From an uncultured Schlesneria sp. (GTDB lineage: Bacteria > Planctomycetota > Planctomycetia > Planctomycetales > Planctomycetaceae), in NCBI GenBank assembly GCA_903899985.1, contig CAIULL010000168.1, positions 1-64,000 on the forward strand: DNA of 64,000 nucleotides, read 5' to 3'. Under the pieces are notes generated by a model. The model was given only the letters and a program-made list of their open reading frames with translations, was not told where the DNA came from and searched no databases. Both the position numbers and the translations under genes were made by a program. Shown piece by piece: positions 28,325-39,240 of this stretch (its first letter is position 1; every line of letters starts with the position of its first letter).

Positions 28325-29812
28325 ATGACGACGGGCGATCTGTTGACGATGTCGAAGATCTCAAAGCGGTTTGGGGCGACTCAGGCGCTTCACGAAGTAT
28401 CGCTGACCGTGCGCGCCGGGCATGTTCTCGCTTTGATCGGTGAAAACGGTGCGGGCAAAAGTACGTTGATGAAAGTCCTGAGCGGTGCGCACTCGCCCGA
28501 TTCCGGAAGCATGCAACTGGCGGGACAGACGTACGCTCCCAAAGGCCCGCACGATGCTCGTCTGGCGGGTGTCGGAATGATTTATCAGGAGTTGAACCTC
28601 GCGCCCGATTTATCGGTCGAAGACAACATCATGCTTGGGCAGGAGCCACATTGGTTCGGTCTGCGGGATCGGCGAACGCAACGAACCAAGGTTCGCCGCG
28701 CGCTGGATATGCTCGGTCATCCTCATCTGCGACCGGAAACACCCGTACGGAACCTGTCAATTGCCATGCGTCAACTGGTGGAAATCGCACGCGCTCTGGT
28801 CGCGGATTCGAAAGTCCTGGTATTTGACGAGCCAACCAGTTCCTTAACGAAGCAGGACGTCGAACACCTGTTTGCTGTCATTCGTAAACTGCGCGATGCG
28901 GGCTATGGGATCGTTTACATCAGCCATTTTCTGGAAGAAATTCGTCAGGTCTGCGATTGTTATGCGGTACTTCGGGATGGTCATTCGGTCGGACATGGCG
29001 ATCTGGCGGGAACAACCGATAACGAAATTGTTTCATTGATGGTCGGACGTGGCGTTGCAGAATTGTTTCCGACAGTGTCTCACACTCCTGGGGAGACGCT
29101 GTTATCGATGACAAATCTGAGTGGTGACCGGAGTCCCAACCGTGTTTCCCTGGAACTGAAGCGAGGAGAAATCTTTGGCCTGGCCGGTTTAATTGGGGCA
29201 GGCCGAACCGAATTGCTTCGTTCCCTTTTTGCGCTTGATCCGGTCCGAAGCGGCGAAGTCAAAGTTGCAAACGTTTCGGTCGATCATAACACTCGATCTC
29301 GTATCCGTGCCGGACTTGGTCTGGTTTCAGAAGACCGGAAGACGGAAGGACTGGCGCAGACGCGATCAATTGCTGACAATCTGACATACAGTCGCTTACA
29401 GCCCTATACCCGGTCTGGTCTGTTGATGCTCGGCAAACGGCGGACGGAAGTACTTCATTGGATGAAGCGATTGCAGGTCAAAGCTCGTTCGCCCGAACAG
29501 TCGATCGGCGAGCTTTCGGGGGGCAACCAGCAGAAAATTGCCATTGCTCGTGTTCTGCATCAGCAGGCCGACGTGGTGTTGCTCGATGAACCGACACGAG
29601 GAATTGACGTCGGCACAAAATCAGAGATCTATCGGTTGATGGGCGAATTAGCAGCGGACGGGAAAGCGATCATCTTTGTCAGTTCTTACCTGACCGAACT
29701 GCTTGCCGTCTGTGATCGGATCGGCGTGATGTCTGGCGGGGTCCTGCGTGAAGTTCGTCCGGCTAGTGAATGGACAGACGAATCGATTATGAGTGTCGCA
29801 GTTGCGAAGTGA
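28325..29812 (+). CDS. Sugar ABC transporter ATP-binding protein (RbsA/MglA type, two ATPase domains)
   Basis: GENGAGKSTLMKVLSGAHSPDSG, VLVFDEPTSSLTKQDVEHLF, second domain LSGGNQQKIAIARVL and VVLLDEPTRGIDVGTKSEIY. Confidence 0.95.
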   Translation: MTTGDLLTMSKISKRFGATQALHEVSLTVRAGHVLALIGENGAGKSTLMKVLSGAHSPDSGSMQLAGQTYAPKGPHDARLAGVGMIYQELNLAPDLSVEDNIMLGQEPHWFGLRDRRTQRTKVRRALDMLGHPHLRPETPVRNLSIAMRQLVEIARALVADSKVLVFDEPTSSLTKQDVEHLFAVIRKLRDAGYGIVYISHFLEEIRQVCDCYAVLRDGHSVGHGDLAGTTDNEIVSLMVGRGVAELFPTVSHTPGETLLSMTNLSGDRSPNRVSLELKRGEIFGLAGLIGAGRTELLRSLFALDPVRSGEVKVANVSVDHNTRSRIRAGLGLVSEDRKTEGLAQTRSIADNLTYSRLQPYTRSGLLMLGKRRTEVLHWMKRLQVKARSPEQSIGELSGGNQQKIAIARVLHQQADVVLLDEPTRGIDVGTKSEIYRLMGELAADGKAIIFVSSYLTELLAVCDRIGVMSGGVLREVRPASEWTDESIMSVAVAK

Positions 29813-29846
29813 TCTGAAATGGAATTGTCTGATAAGGACGGCACAG

Positions 29847-32318
29847 ATGTCGCTGGTACGAATTGTCGGAACGATCCTTTTGTTTTCCGTAAGGGTTGCC
29901 ATTGCGGCGGAACCGGACGCGGTGATTCAAGTGTCTGCCGACAGGACCATCGCCAGGATTTCCCCCTTCACAACAGGGGCGTGTATTGAAGACGTCAATC
30001 ACGAGATCTACGGCGGTCTTTACAGCCAGATGGTCTTTGGCGAAAGCTTTCAGGAGCCACCGATCACTGAAAGTCCGCCTGGATTTTCGGCCTTTGGCGG
30101 CGCCTGGCTCGTGCAGAATGGCGAGGTTGCCGCGGCGGCCGGTGACGGCCCGAAGCTGATTCACCAACAGACGAAACTGTCCGATGGTGAAGCTTCAGTC
30201 GAAATTCTGTTTCCCGATAAAAAGTCGGGTAATGCCGGTTTGATTCTCAGGGTCGATCGACCTGCTGTGGGAGCCGATCACTTTACGGGATATGAAATCG
30301 CATTATACCCGGAAACCGGGACGTTGTTGCTGGGACGCCATCGACAGAACTGGGAACCGATCACAACGGTTCCCTGTCCTGTTCCCATCCAAGAATGGAT
30401 CACGCTGTCGGTTCAATTGAAGGGTCGATCGTTTACGGTCACCGTCAACGGACAGGTTCAACTTCAACACGAGGACAATCAACATCCTCTGCTTGAAGGA
30501 CAAGTCGGGTTGCGGACGTGGCGGCGGGAAGCCATGTTCCGAAACATGAAGGTCAAAACCGGCGACCATATTGAACAGATCCCGTTTAAGGATTCGCCAC
30601 AGGGGGTCGATGCTGTCAGCGGAATGTGGCGAGCCGTCAGGCGGGGAAATTGTCAGGGCGAAATCGCCTTGGAAAATTCAGGATTTGTCGGCCGACAGAG
30701 TCAACGAATGACATTAAAGTCGAGCGATGGTCAGATTGGAGTGGAAAATCGTGGCCTCAATCGATGGGGCATGAACTTTGTCGCGGGTCAGCCGTACGAA
30801 GTCATCGTCTGGGCGAAAACAGTCAGTTCTGAAAAAATCGATGTCGCATTCGAAAGTCGTTCCGGAAGTCGCATTCTGGCTGAAGCTCAGGCGACCCTAA
30901 AAGAAGGGGATTGGCAACGACTTGAATTGACACTGACGCCAACCGAAGCCGATTCGCGAGGCAACCTGGTCGTGTCACTCAAACAGCCCGGCTCTGTCAT
31001 CCTCGGATATGTTTCTGTGCAACCAGGTGCATGGGGTCGATTCAAAGGGTTGCCCGTTCGAAAAGACGTCAGCGAGGCATTGATTGCACAAGGCTTGACC
31101 GTGCTGCGATATGGGGGTTCGATGGTGAACTGTCCCGAATACCGCTGGAAGCAGATGATCGGACCGCGAGATCGGCGTCAACCTTACAAAGGGACATGGT
31201 ATCCGTATTCAACCAATGGATGGGGGATCATCGACTTCATCAGCTTCTGCGAGGCGGCGCGGTTTTTGTGCATCCCGGATCTGAGCATTGATGAGACACC
31301 TCAGGACATGGCTGATTTCGTTGAGTACGTCAACGGACCGGCTGACAGCGAATGGGGTCGTCGCCGTGTTGCCGACGGGCATCCGGCCCCGTATGGATTG
31401 AAATACATCCAGCTGGGAAACGAAGAGGCGGTGAACGATGTTTACTGGCAAAAATTCAAGCCGCTGGTCGAAGCGATCTGGAGTCGAGATCCAAACATCA
31501 TCCCGATCGTCGGAGACTTTGCCTATGGAAAGCCGATCACCGATCCTTACGACTTTCCGGGTGCCCCGAGCATCAAGAGTCTGGCGGCTCATAAACAGAT
31601 TCTTGATTTCGCGCATCAACACGGAAAGCCGGTCTGGTTCGATGTCCATATCTGGAACGATGGATTACGCGACGCCGATCCGCAGATTGAAATTCTTGGC
31701 GGATTGATCGACTGGTTGGGAAAATTGAGCCCCAACGCGGATTTTCGTGTCTGTGTATTCGAAGAAAACTCCAATAATCACTTGTGGCGTCGAGGACTGG
31801 CCCATGCTCGAACAATCAATCAGTTGCAGCGCTTTGGTGACAAAGTACCGATTGTTTGTGCCGCAAATTGTCTTCAACCCGACGGCCAGAATGACAATGG
31901 CTGGGATCAGGGTCTGGTGTTTCTGTCACCGTCCCACGTGTGGATACAATCGTCTGCTCACGTCACACGAATGATTTCCAAGAACAGTCTGCCGCGCTGC
32001 GTCGCAACGGAATGTCAAAGTCCGAATGATGCACTTGATGTCACCGCGCGTACCAGCGATGACGGAAAGGTCCTGGTCCTGCAGGTCGTCAATTCCGAAA
32101 ATCGACCCCTTTCAACTCGTCTGAATATTTCCGGGTATGATTTGTCAGGCTGCGTGGTGAAGATCTCGCAGATCACAGGACACCTGGATGAACACAATCA
32201 GGAAACCGATCCAGATCGGATCGTACCAGTCGATCGGGTCTGGCACCCGGTATTTGACGCGGCAGGGTCCAGGTACGTTTTTCCTCCACAGTCGTTTTCG
32301 ATTCTGCGATTTGAGTGA
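29847..32318 (+). CDS. GH51-like alpha-L-arabinofuranosidase with embedded laminin-G/DUF1080-like domain
   Basis: ISPFTTGACIEDVNHEIYGGLYSQMVFGESFQEP; LKYIQLGNEEAVNDVYW (acid/base Glu); FRVCVFEENSNNHLWRRGLAHAR; N-terminal insertion ...GLILRVDRPAVGADHFTGYEIALYP...VGLRTWRREAMFRNMKV. Confidence 0.88.
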   Translation: MSLVRIVGTILLFSVRVAIAAEPDAVIQVSADRTIARISPFTTGACIEDVNHEIYGGLYSQMVFGESFQEPPITESPPGFSAFGGAWLVQNGEVAAAAGDGPKLIHQQTKLSDGEASVEILFPDKKSGNAGLILRVDRPAVGADHFTGYEIALYPETGTLLLGRHRQNWEPITTVPCPVPIQEWITLSVQLKGRSFTVTVNGQVQLQHEDNQHPLLEGQVGLRTWRREAMFRNMKVKTGDHIEQIPFKDSPQGVDAVSGMWRAVRRGNCQGEIALENSGFVGRQSQRMTLKSSDGQIGVENRGLNRWGMNFVAGQPYEVIVWAKTVSSEKIDVAFESRSGSRILAEAQATLKEGDWQRLELTLTPTEADSRGNLVVSLKQPGSVILGYVSVQPGAWGRFKGLPVRKDVSEALIAQGLTVLRYGGSMVNCPEYRWKQMIGPRDRRQPYKGTWYPYSTNGWGIIDFISFCEAARFLCIPDLSIDETPQDMADFVEYVNGPADSEWGRRRVADGHPAPYGLKYIQLGNEEAVNDVYWQKFKPLVEAIWSRDPNIIPIVGDFAYGKPITDPYDFPGAPSIKSLAAHKQILDFAHQHGKPVWFDVHIWNDGLRDADPQIEILGGLIDWLGKLSPNADFRVCVFEENSNNHLWRRGLAHARTINQLQRFGDKVPIVCAANCLQPDGQNDNGWDQGLVFLSPSHVWIQSSAHVTRMISKNSLPRCVATECQSPNDALDVTARTSDDGKVLVLQVVNSENRPLSTRLNISGYDLSGCVVKISQITGHLDEHNQETDPDRIVPVDRVWHPVFDAAGSRYVFPPQSFSILRFE

Positions 32319-32454
32319 CATTCGCCTCGACGAAAATCGTGACAAGCACGAAAACATTTGTTTTCATTCGGGCCGCTCAGCAGCCGCATCAACGCGCGAA
32401 CGATTCTCCTATTCTCAGCCCATCGTTCGACGCGCATCAACCGGCTGTGCCGGT

Positions 32455-35400
32455 TCAATTCGCTTGAACTGCCGGTTTGGCGTTGTTCGGTGCGACGGCC
32501 ACCGGGCCGTCAGTTGGAGCCAATCGTAAGCGCATGTTGTACGACTTGAGATCGATTGAGGGCTCGCCGGGGTTAATTCCGACCGCGTGAAAACCACTGT
32601 AAGAAGACGGAATCTCGGCATTGATCAGCATCTTACCGGTTTGTTTGTGTATGGCGGTGAGATTTAATGTCCCAATTCCGATATTGGCCGGACCACGTGG
32701 TTTCCAGGATCGAGACACACACAGCAACACGGGTAACGTCGAGAATCGATCGATGACCAGATTCTGATGTTTGATCTCAAGTGGTGGCCAGGCAAATTGA
32801 TGACCTTTGCGATTCCAACAGTAGATCGTCCCATTCATCCGAATAGAAGCGAGGTTTTCGCCGTACGTTTGATGACCGCTATCCTGCGAATTGACGATCA
32901 GGTAAATCCGGTCGTCGTCGGAAAGCAAGTACCTTTCTTGAGGTCGTTCAACCTTCTTTCCCGGAATTGATTCGAGAGCCGTCATTTGGCCGGTCGCGAC
33001 ATCGATTCGCTGGATCTGGCCATCTGCAAAAAGGGCGACAACTTCGTCTTCTCCCAGTGGACTGACCAACGTTCCAGGTGGGAATTCAAGTTTCCATCTG
33101 GTTGAGTCTGTAACAGGGTCGTGAAGTCTCAATAAGACTTTTTGTCGGCCGATTCCGATCACCCTTAACGGATTTGAACCCGCAAATTCAAGCAATACAA
33201 GAGAAGATCCGTGTGCCATGATGGCGTTGTTTAACATTTTTGTGGCACCGGGAACCTCGAGCGGTTTGCCATCAATCGCGCGAAACGCCAGCGCTTCATC
33301 CTTGCCGGGGATGATGACGAACAGTGTGTCTCGAGTGCCGACAACAACAGCATGCATGGGAAGTCCATCGAGTTTCCATACTTCCTCTCCGGTTCGTGGA
33401 TCGAGAATCGAAAGAGATCGACGTCCATAAACGCACAAATAGTCTGGTTGAACGATTGCAAGACTGCCCGTTTGTTGTGCCCTTTGCAAAAACAATGATT
33501 GGGCACCATCGTTCTGACCGGGTGCCGTCATGGACCTCAAAACAAAGCGATTCGAATGACGCCCCGACGCAAGACCGTCATTCTGGTCCCCGAGTGACTT
33601 CGTCCAGAGGACTTGTCGGTCGACGGGTGAGATTGCGTGCAAGATCCCACGATTGACGAAAAACAATTGATGCCCAATTTGTCGGCAACTCAAGTGACCT
33701 TCATCGAGACCTCGACCGGCGGCACGAAGAGGGACCATCCATTCGACGGAACCAGTTGCGGACGATTCCAGGACAAGACGTTGTTCGTTCTGGTATGCAT
33801 CAATACTGATTCGATCAAAGAACGGTAATGGTGTATCGAGGATCACGTTTTGCGCGGGCTGAAGATGATTAACGACGGAATGGACTGGTCGCATCGGCGT
33901 TTCAGGCCAGGTCAACACCTGCGTTGCAGGCTCAAAATTGAGTTCCTTGTTTTCACGCGCGGCGTCTGCCAGTTTGATACCCGTCATCCCATCACGAACC
34001 AACACGTCAGGGTACTTTGACCTCAGTAATTCATAGTAATAAACAGCATCAGCGGGTCGTTGAACTTGAATCATCAACCTGGCCAGTCGCTCGACCGCTT
34101 GCGAGGCGACAGTCTGATTGGAGTCGCCGACCAGTTGCTGCAAAACGATCCGGGCACCCGCGAGATCCTTGGCGTCGACCAGCCATTCGACCAGTCGTTG
34201 CCGTGCATTGATCGCAGCCGGGTGGAACGAAAACAACGTGACGATGCGTTGGCAGTCTTTAAGGCTGAGACCTGCTGCTTCAGTGGTGATTCGCACGATT
34301 CGATCATCAATCACCTGTCGTTCGGCTTCTGGTGTCGCTGACCAGAGATCCAACATTCGGCCACTCAACCAGACAGTTCGTTTTGCCGTGATGCGACGAT
34401 CATCGGAACGAGTGATCTCGGTATCGCCTGACTCCTCTGCCAGTTTACGGATGACATCGAATGCCTCGACCGGTTTTTGTTCGCCCAGCAGCTTTTCAGC
34501 GGTCAATTCCCAATACAGCAGTTTCTCGGCCGGTGTTGCGGCCAGTCTTCGCAAATCCTCCAGTTCTTCGCCACGATGAAGAACGTCATTTTCGATAACG
34601 GTCGAAAGAGATTCAATGAGTGCCGCATGGTGTCGCGATCGTTCTTCCGGTAACAAGCGATCTGGGGCAATCCGTCGCAACAGGGAAAGAGCGTCAGAAT
34701 AGTCGCGGTTCAAAAGTTGTATTTCGCTTGAGCGCAACAACGCGGTCGGATCGTCTGGATCGGCCTTCAGTCGTTGTTGAATCTCTGCCAGCAGTGCATC
34801 ACGTTGCCGATAGACCGTTAATCCTGTCGGGCTGAGCGAAACCAGTTTTCCATGGTGCATTGCCAGATTGCCAAGCGAAGGTTGATTTGACGCGACGAAT
34901 GTTTGCGATAACCGCTTTCCGGTCGCTAATTCAAGGGAGCGCAATTCACCGTTATTCAATGGCAGATAAAAACGATCATCGACGACGACCCCGCGGCCGG
35001 ACGGTCGAATTCCGTCATCTAAGGGAGCTGACCAGGCTGTCAGTCCATCGGAAAGGTTGAATGCCGTGACACTTGTATCACCGACGATCAGGACCTTCTG
35101 GTCAAATACCCCGGCGAGGTAAAGCCCCTGTTCCTTCGGCTGTTCCCAGATACGACGCCCATCAACGGCGCTCAGGCAGACAAGAATGGGGTGTTCCTGC
35201 GGAGTATAAACGACATAATTTCCGACAATGACCGGTGCCGAAGGGGACCACAGCTCGTTCAAGTCACGTTGTTTAAGCAGCTGCGAACCATTTTCCTGTT
35301 CATTTTGGTCCCCACCCGAATTCGGTGTGTATCGATGAGCCCAAAGGACAGACTGCCGCATGCGGTCGATTGCGACCAGCCAACCAACGGTTGTCGGACA

Positions 35401-37194
35401 GATAATGACTCCGTCACCCACGGCAACCTGTGACGTAATCCATCGCCGGGCGATATCAAGATCGATTTTGGTATCAGCATATGCGATCAATTGCGACCAT
35501 TTTGGAACACCGGTTTGTCTGTCGAGTGACCAGAGCTTGATATCGTCACCCTTACCGGCAACGACGAACAATTCGTCGCCATCCACAGCAGGCGTTCCGT
35601 AGAAATATGATCCGGCGAGGGGAGGATCAAACGCTTCACGGGATTCGTTACCTCCCAGGCTCCACAACGTTCGTCCCGTCTGCAGGTCGTACGAGACCAG
35701 GCGGTTGGTTTTCCAGGGGAGTCCAAAAGGATCATTCGTATCGTTGTTGCCGTCCCAACCCCAATGTTGACCAGGCTGATTGCGCGAGAGAATTCCGTGA
35801 TCTTCGATGGCAAACAGTTGCTTTCCGTCGCTGCTGATCAGTCCATAAACGCCATCACGAAACAAAAGACTGGTCAGCGGACTGAATTCGGGCGCGGAGC
35901 CCTGATATTCGCTTAAATGCTGGAACGGATTGGCACGAAATCGCCAGGCGTCTTGAGGATCAACCTGTTGAGGGGGCAGTCCGCCGAGAATCCGTTCGGC
36001 GGAGACCCCTTCCACGCTTTCCCAGAGCGGGCGACCTCGTTCAATCTCGACACTGCGTATCCCTCGCAGATCGCGGTAAATCACCTTGCCATCCACGACC
36101 AGTGGAATCGAAGTCAGAATCATTGACCGCTTTTGATCCTGTAAGTCCTGAACGAGCCACTTCAGCGAGTCTCGTACCAGGCGGCTGGATGTGAGCGGCA
36201 AAAACCAGTCTGGCGAAAGCAGCGGGTCACCACCGATTGCGGTTCCGATTCGAGCTGCAGTTCCGTAAAGCTGAGTCCAATCCGCCAAAGCGACCGAATG
36301 CAAGGCCGTTTCCACCTGAACCTGCTGGAGCCATTCCGAGGCTTTAACAGAGCTGGTTCCGACCCCTACAAGCGTGTTCGGGCCCTTGGAAAGTTGACTG
36401 AGGATTGCGCTGGCTGCCGTGGAATCTCCTGATCGAGCGAAGGAAATCGCGGCTCGCAATCGCCAGGAATCACTCTTTGCAATCGGAGCAGGTGACGCGG
36501 CCAGTTCTTCAAACCACCTCGCCGCCAGGCCAAATTCGGAGCGGTCAAAGTGCAACATACCCAGATAGTTGGCCGCCTCGTATCCGGCGGCGGTGTGGAA
36601 AAATCGGGTCGCAACGTTCACGTACTCGGACGTTTGACCGCTACGACGCGCTGCGGTCAGTTGTTGCTGAGCCAGTCCACCATATTGCGACCGATACTCA
36701 ACCAGGGTCGCCTCAGGAAGTTGACCAAGCATCTGATTCGCGGTTCGACGAACCGATTGCCACGGTCCCTTCGCCGATCGGTGCAGCGAGTCTTCCGGTT
36801 GATCGAGCAGCCGTTGGAACAGTTCGATCGCCAATTTCCAATTTTTTTGTTTCACGGAAAGTTCGGCCGCCTGCAGCAGCTGTTCAATCTTTGCATCATG
36901 CGGTGCCCGACTGTCGATCGCATCGTGTCCCGATTCCGTGTTTTCCTTGTTGGGCTGATGATCAGGCAAAGGTCGCTTCCTCTGCGGAGCGCGACCGGGG
37001 TTTCCCTTGGGAACAAACACATCCCGAAAAAAATCCTGCAGTATTCGAACTTGTGCTTCGGTCGGTGCCGGGGGAATGTCTTTATCATCGGCAAAAGAAG
37101 TGAGTCCGCGCGACAGGACGATCGCGAGAAAAATGAACAAACCACGTCCTGCAGATGTCAGGAAAGTTGAATGATGAGATTGTTGACGACTCAT
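32455..37194 (-). CDS. Large secreted PQQ-like beta-propeller / TPR protein
   Basis: Signal peptide; TPR-like N-terminal segment; repeated PQQ blades such as VVAGKGDDIKLWSLDRQTGVPKWSQLI, SLSILDPRTGEEVWKLDGLP. Confidence 0.88.
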   Translation of the reverse strand: MSRQQSHHSTFLTSAGRGLFIFLAIVLSRGLTSFADDKDIPPAPTEAQVRILQDFFRDVFVPKGNPGRAPQRKRPLPDHQPNKENTESGHDAIDSRAPHDAKIEQLLQAAELSVKQKNWKLAIELFQRLLDQPEDSLHRSAKGPWQSVRRTANQMLGQLPEATLVEYRSQYGGLAQQQLTAARRSGQTSEYVNVATRFFHTAAGYEAANYLGMLHFDRSEFGLAARWFEELAASPAPIAKSDSWRLRAAISFARSGDSTAASAILSQLSKGPNTLVGVGTSSVKASEWLQQVQVETALHSVALADWTQLYGTAARIGTAIGGDPLLSPDWFLPLTSSRLVRDSLKWLVQDLQDQKRSMILTSIPLVVDGKVIYRDLRGIRSVEIERGRPLWESVEGVSAERILGGLPPQQVDPQDAWRFRANPFQHLSEYQGSAPEFSPLTSLLFRDGVYGLISSDGKQLFAIEDHGILSRNQPGQHWGWDGNNDTNDPFGLPWKTNRLVSYDLQTGRTLWSLGGNESREAFDPPLAGSYFYGTPAVDGDELFVVAGKGDDIKLWSLDRQTGVPKWSQLIAYADTKIDLDIARRWITSQVAVGDGVIICPTTVGWLVAIDRMRQSVLWAHRYTPNSGGDQNEQENGSQLLKQRDLNELWSPSAPVIVGNYVVYTPQEHPILVCLSAVDGRRIWEQPKEQGLYLAGVFDQKVLIVGDTSVTAFNLSDGLTAWSAPLDDGIRPSGRGVVVDDRFYLPLNNGELRSLELATGKRLSQTFVASNQPSLGNLAMHHGKLVSLSPTGLTVYRQRDALLAEIQQRLKADPDDPTALLRSSEIQLLNRDYSDALSLLRRIAPDRLLPEERSRHHAALIESLSTVIENDVLHRGEELEDLRRLAATPAEKLLYWELTAEKLLGEQKPVEAFDVIRKLAEESGDTEITRSDDRRITAKRTVWLSGRMLDLWSATPEAERQVIDDRIVRITTEAAGLSLKDCQRIVTLFSFHPAAINARQRLVEWLVDAKDLAGARIVLQQLVGDSNQTVASQAVERLARLMIQVQRPADAVYYYELLRSKYPDVLVRDGMTGIKLADAARENKELNFEPATQVLTWPETPMRPVHSVVNHLQPAQNVILDTPLPFFDRISIDAYQNEQRLVLESSATGSVEWMVPLRAAGRGLDEGHLSCRQIGHQLFFVNRGILHAISPVDRQVLWTKSLGDQNDGLASGRHSNRFVLRSMTAPGQNDGAQSLFLQRAQQTGSLAIVQPDYLCVYGRRSLSILDPRTGEEVWKLDGLPMHAVVVGTRDTLFVIIPGKDEALAFRAIDGKPLEVPGATKMLNNAIMAHGSSLVLLEFAGSNPLRVIGIGRQKVLLRLHDPVTDSTRWKLEFPPGTLVSPLGEDEVVALFADGQIQRIDVATGQMTALESIPGKKVERPQERYLLSDDDRIYLIVNSQDSGHQTYGENLASIRMNGTIYCWNRKGHQFAWPPLEIKHQNLVIDRFSTLPVLLCVSRSWKPRGPANIGIGTLNLTAIHKQTGKMLINAEIPSSYSGFHAVGINPGEPSIDLKSYNMRLRLAPTDGPVAVAPNNAKPAVQAN

Positions 37195-37389
37195 TCTCGA
37201 ATCCCTCGTTAGACCGAGCAGGACCGAATCAAGGCGAACACCAGAAAAGAAGCAGTGATTCGCCTGGCTTAACGCCATGATAAGTATATCCACCCCCCTA
37301 CCCTGCAGGTAGGTATTGTTTTCGCAGTTCTGCGGTAATTTCGGGTTTCATCGAGTGTGGTCGAGACTTCGAGGCCCGCCATGATTCGT

Positions 37390-38079
37390 TCAAAAAAGTG
37401 TCCGATTCTCTTTAACGGGACGAAGACATTCGATCGAATCATGATTGACGCTGTTTACCAGCGAACTGACCGGGTTCCCCGTTATCCAATCGTTCGGGCA
37501 GGGGATCAGCAGATTCGTTAACGTACCGGGATCAGTCACGTCCGGGTTCAACCAATGGTCCCAATCGGATTTCGCAAGGATCACTGGCATACGGTCATGA
37601 ATGTTGGCCATGAACTCGTTGGCTTCGGTCGTAATCACCGCACAGGATTCAAGTGTGTCACCATCGGGTGCCTGCCAGTGGTCCCAAATTCCCGCCATGG
37701 CCAATGGTTGACCATCTGCGCGAAAAATATTCCAAGGCTGCTTGGATTTGTTGTCTAACCGCTTCCACTCATAAAATCCATTGGCGGGAATCAGGCAGCG
37801 GCGTTTGCGGAAAGAATCGCTGAAGGAAGGTTTCGAATGAATTGTCTCACACCGGGCGTTATTCAGCGGTGGTCCTGTGACGGGGTTTCTGGTCCAACCC
37901 GGGACCAGCCCCCATTGAACGGGTTCCGCTAGACGCACCCCTTTGGGGTGCATCCGAACGGTAAGAATCTGCTGCATTGGACAAAGATTATACCGAGGCA
38001 GCCATTCCGGCTCGCGAAACAATTCAAAGACCTCGGCCAGATCAGCCGACGACATCCACAGGTTGATTCGTCCACACAC
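37390..38079 (-). CDS. SOS response-associated peptidase family protein (SRAP/HMCES/YedK-like)
   Basis: MCGRINLW start with catalytic Cys2, VQWGLVPGW, NNARCETIHSKPSFSDSFRKRRCLIPANGFYEWKR, DRMPVIL. Confidence 0.95.
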   Translation of the reverse strand: MCGRINLWMSSADLAEVFELFREPEWLPRYNLCPMQQILTVRMHPKGVRLAEPVQWGLVPGWTRNPVTGPPLNNARCETIHSKPSFSDSFRKRRCLIPANGFYEWKRLDNKSKQPWNIFRADGQPLAMAGIWDHWQAPDGDTLESCAVITTEANEFMANIHDRMPVILAKSDWDHWLNPDVTDPGTLTNLLIPCPNDWITGNPVSSLVNSVNHDSIECLRPVKENRTLF

Positions 38080-38158
38080 GATGTTTTTGCTTGCGGCGAA
38101 GATTAATGGAGTTCAGACACTCCGTTCCTGTCGTGCCCCGGATGAACGCGCCGATCGC

Positions 38159-38968
38159 TTATCCGAGTTTGACATCAAGTGGCGGAGCGCCCATGACATG
38201 GTAACCACTGTCACAATGATGCGTTTCACCAGTCACTCCACTGGAAAGATCACTCAAAAGATACAGACCAGACTTACCGACTTCTTCGACATCGACGTTC
38301 CGGCGAAGCGGTGACATCGAACCGTACAAGTTCAGCATCAGATCGATGCCGCTGACTGCGGATGAACTGAGGGTCCTGATCGGACCGGCACTGAGTGCGT
38401 TCACGCGAATTTTCTTTTGACCCAACTCGGCAGCCAGATACTCAACGGATGATTCGAGAGCCGCTTTACATAGCCCCATGACGTTGTAACCGGGGATCAC
38501 TTTTTCGCCCCCCAGGTACGACAGGGTAATGATACTGCCCCCGTTCGGCATCAACTCTTGAGCCCGCTTGCAGATCGCCATCAGGCTGAAGACACTGATA
38601 TCCATCGACGTCTTGAATCCTTCGCGACTGACCGCGTAGACAGGACCTTTCAGGTCTTCCATCGGAGCATAAGCAATGGAGTGAACGATAAAGTCGATCG
38701 TTCCAAACGTTTCTTTTGCGAGGGCAAACGTCTTGTCCAGATCGTCATCCTTCTGAACATCGCACGAGACCAGCATCTTGGCCCCGATGGGTTCAACCAG
38801 TTTACGGACACGACGTTCCATTTTCGGACTGGCTGGGTCTCGGTCAGGAAGATGCGTGAAACCAAGTTCAGCGCCTTCCTTATGCAATTGCTCGGTAATC
38901 GCCCATGCGATCGAGTAATCGTTGGCGATCCCAAACACCAGACCTTTTTTTCCCGCCATCAAACTCAT
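38159..38968 (-). CDS. fabI: Enoyl-[acyl-carrier-protein] reductase
   Basis: [86 protein letters not shown]. Confidence 0.97.
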   Translation of the reverse strand: MSLMAGKKGLVFGIANDYSIAWAITEQLHKEGAELGFTHLPDRDPASPKMERRVRKLVEPIGAKMLVSCDVQKDDDLDKTFALAKETFGTIDFIVHSIAYAPMEDLKGPVYAVSREGFKTSMDISVFSLMAICKRAQELMPNGGSIITLSYLGGEKVIPGYNVMGLCKAALESSVEYLAAELGQKKIRVNALSAGPIRTLSSSAVSGIDLMLNLYGSMSPLRRNVDVEEVGKSGLYLLSDLSSGVTGETHHCDSGYHVMGAPPLDVKLG

Positions 38969-39181
38969 CGTCGTTTCCTTCTGTAATCAGCGGCAACTCC
39001 GTCGCCGCATATTCCGTAAACCCGCAGCCGATGATCACACGATAACAGAGTCGGAAAAAGCCGCAACCGTCAGCCCCGAATGCAATCACATGAAGCCGCA
39101 CTTCAAAATTGTGACCTTTGTGGCTGCTTAGAAGTCTTGGGGCAAGCAGTGTCTTCTCGTGTCCAGCTTTTGAAGCCCGAA

Positions 39182-39218
39182 GAGCACTGCTTGACCCAGA
39201 GCGGTCAAGCAGTGGCAC
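39182..39218 (+). repeat. Dispersed imperfect-palindrome element, copy D
   Basis: gagcactgcttgacccagagcggtcaagcagtggcac; a related upstream half lies at about 39131-39155. Confidence 0.8.
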
Positions 39219-39240
39219 GGACTCAATGGAAATACAGTCG

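Noticed and set aside
36405-37170. Two plus-strand ORFs (232 and 206 aa) opposite the PQQ-like protein
   Set aside because: Overlapping antisense frames with low-complexity composition; the minus gene is strongly supported.
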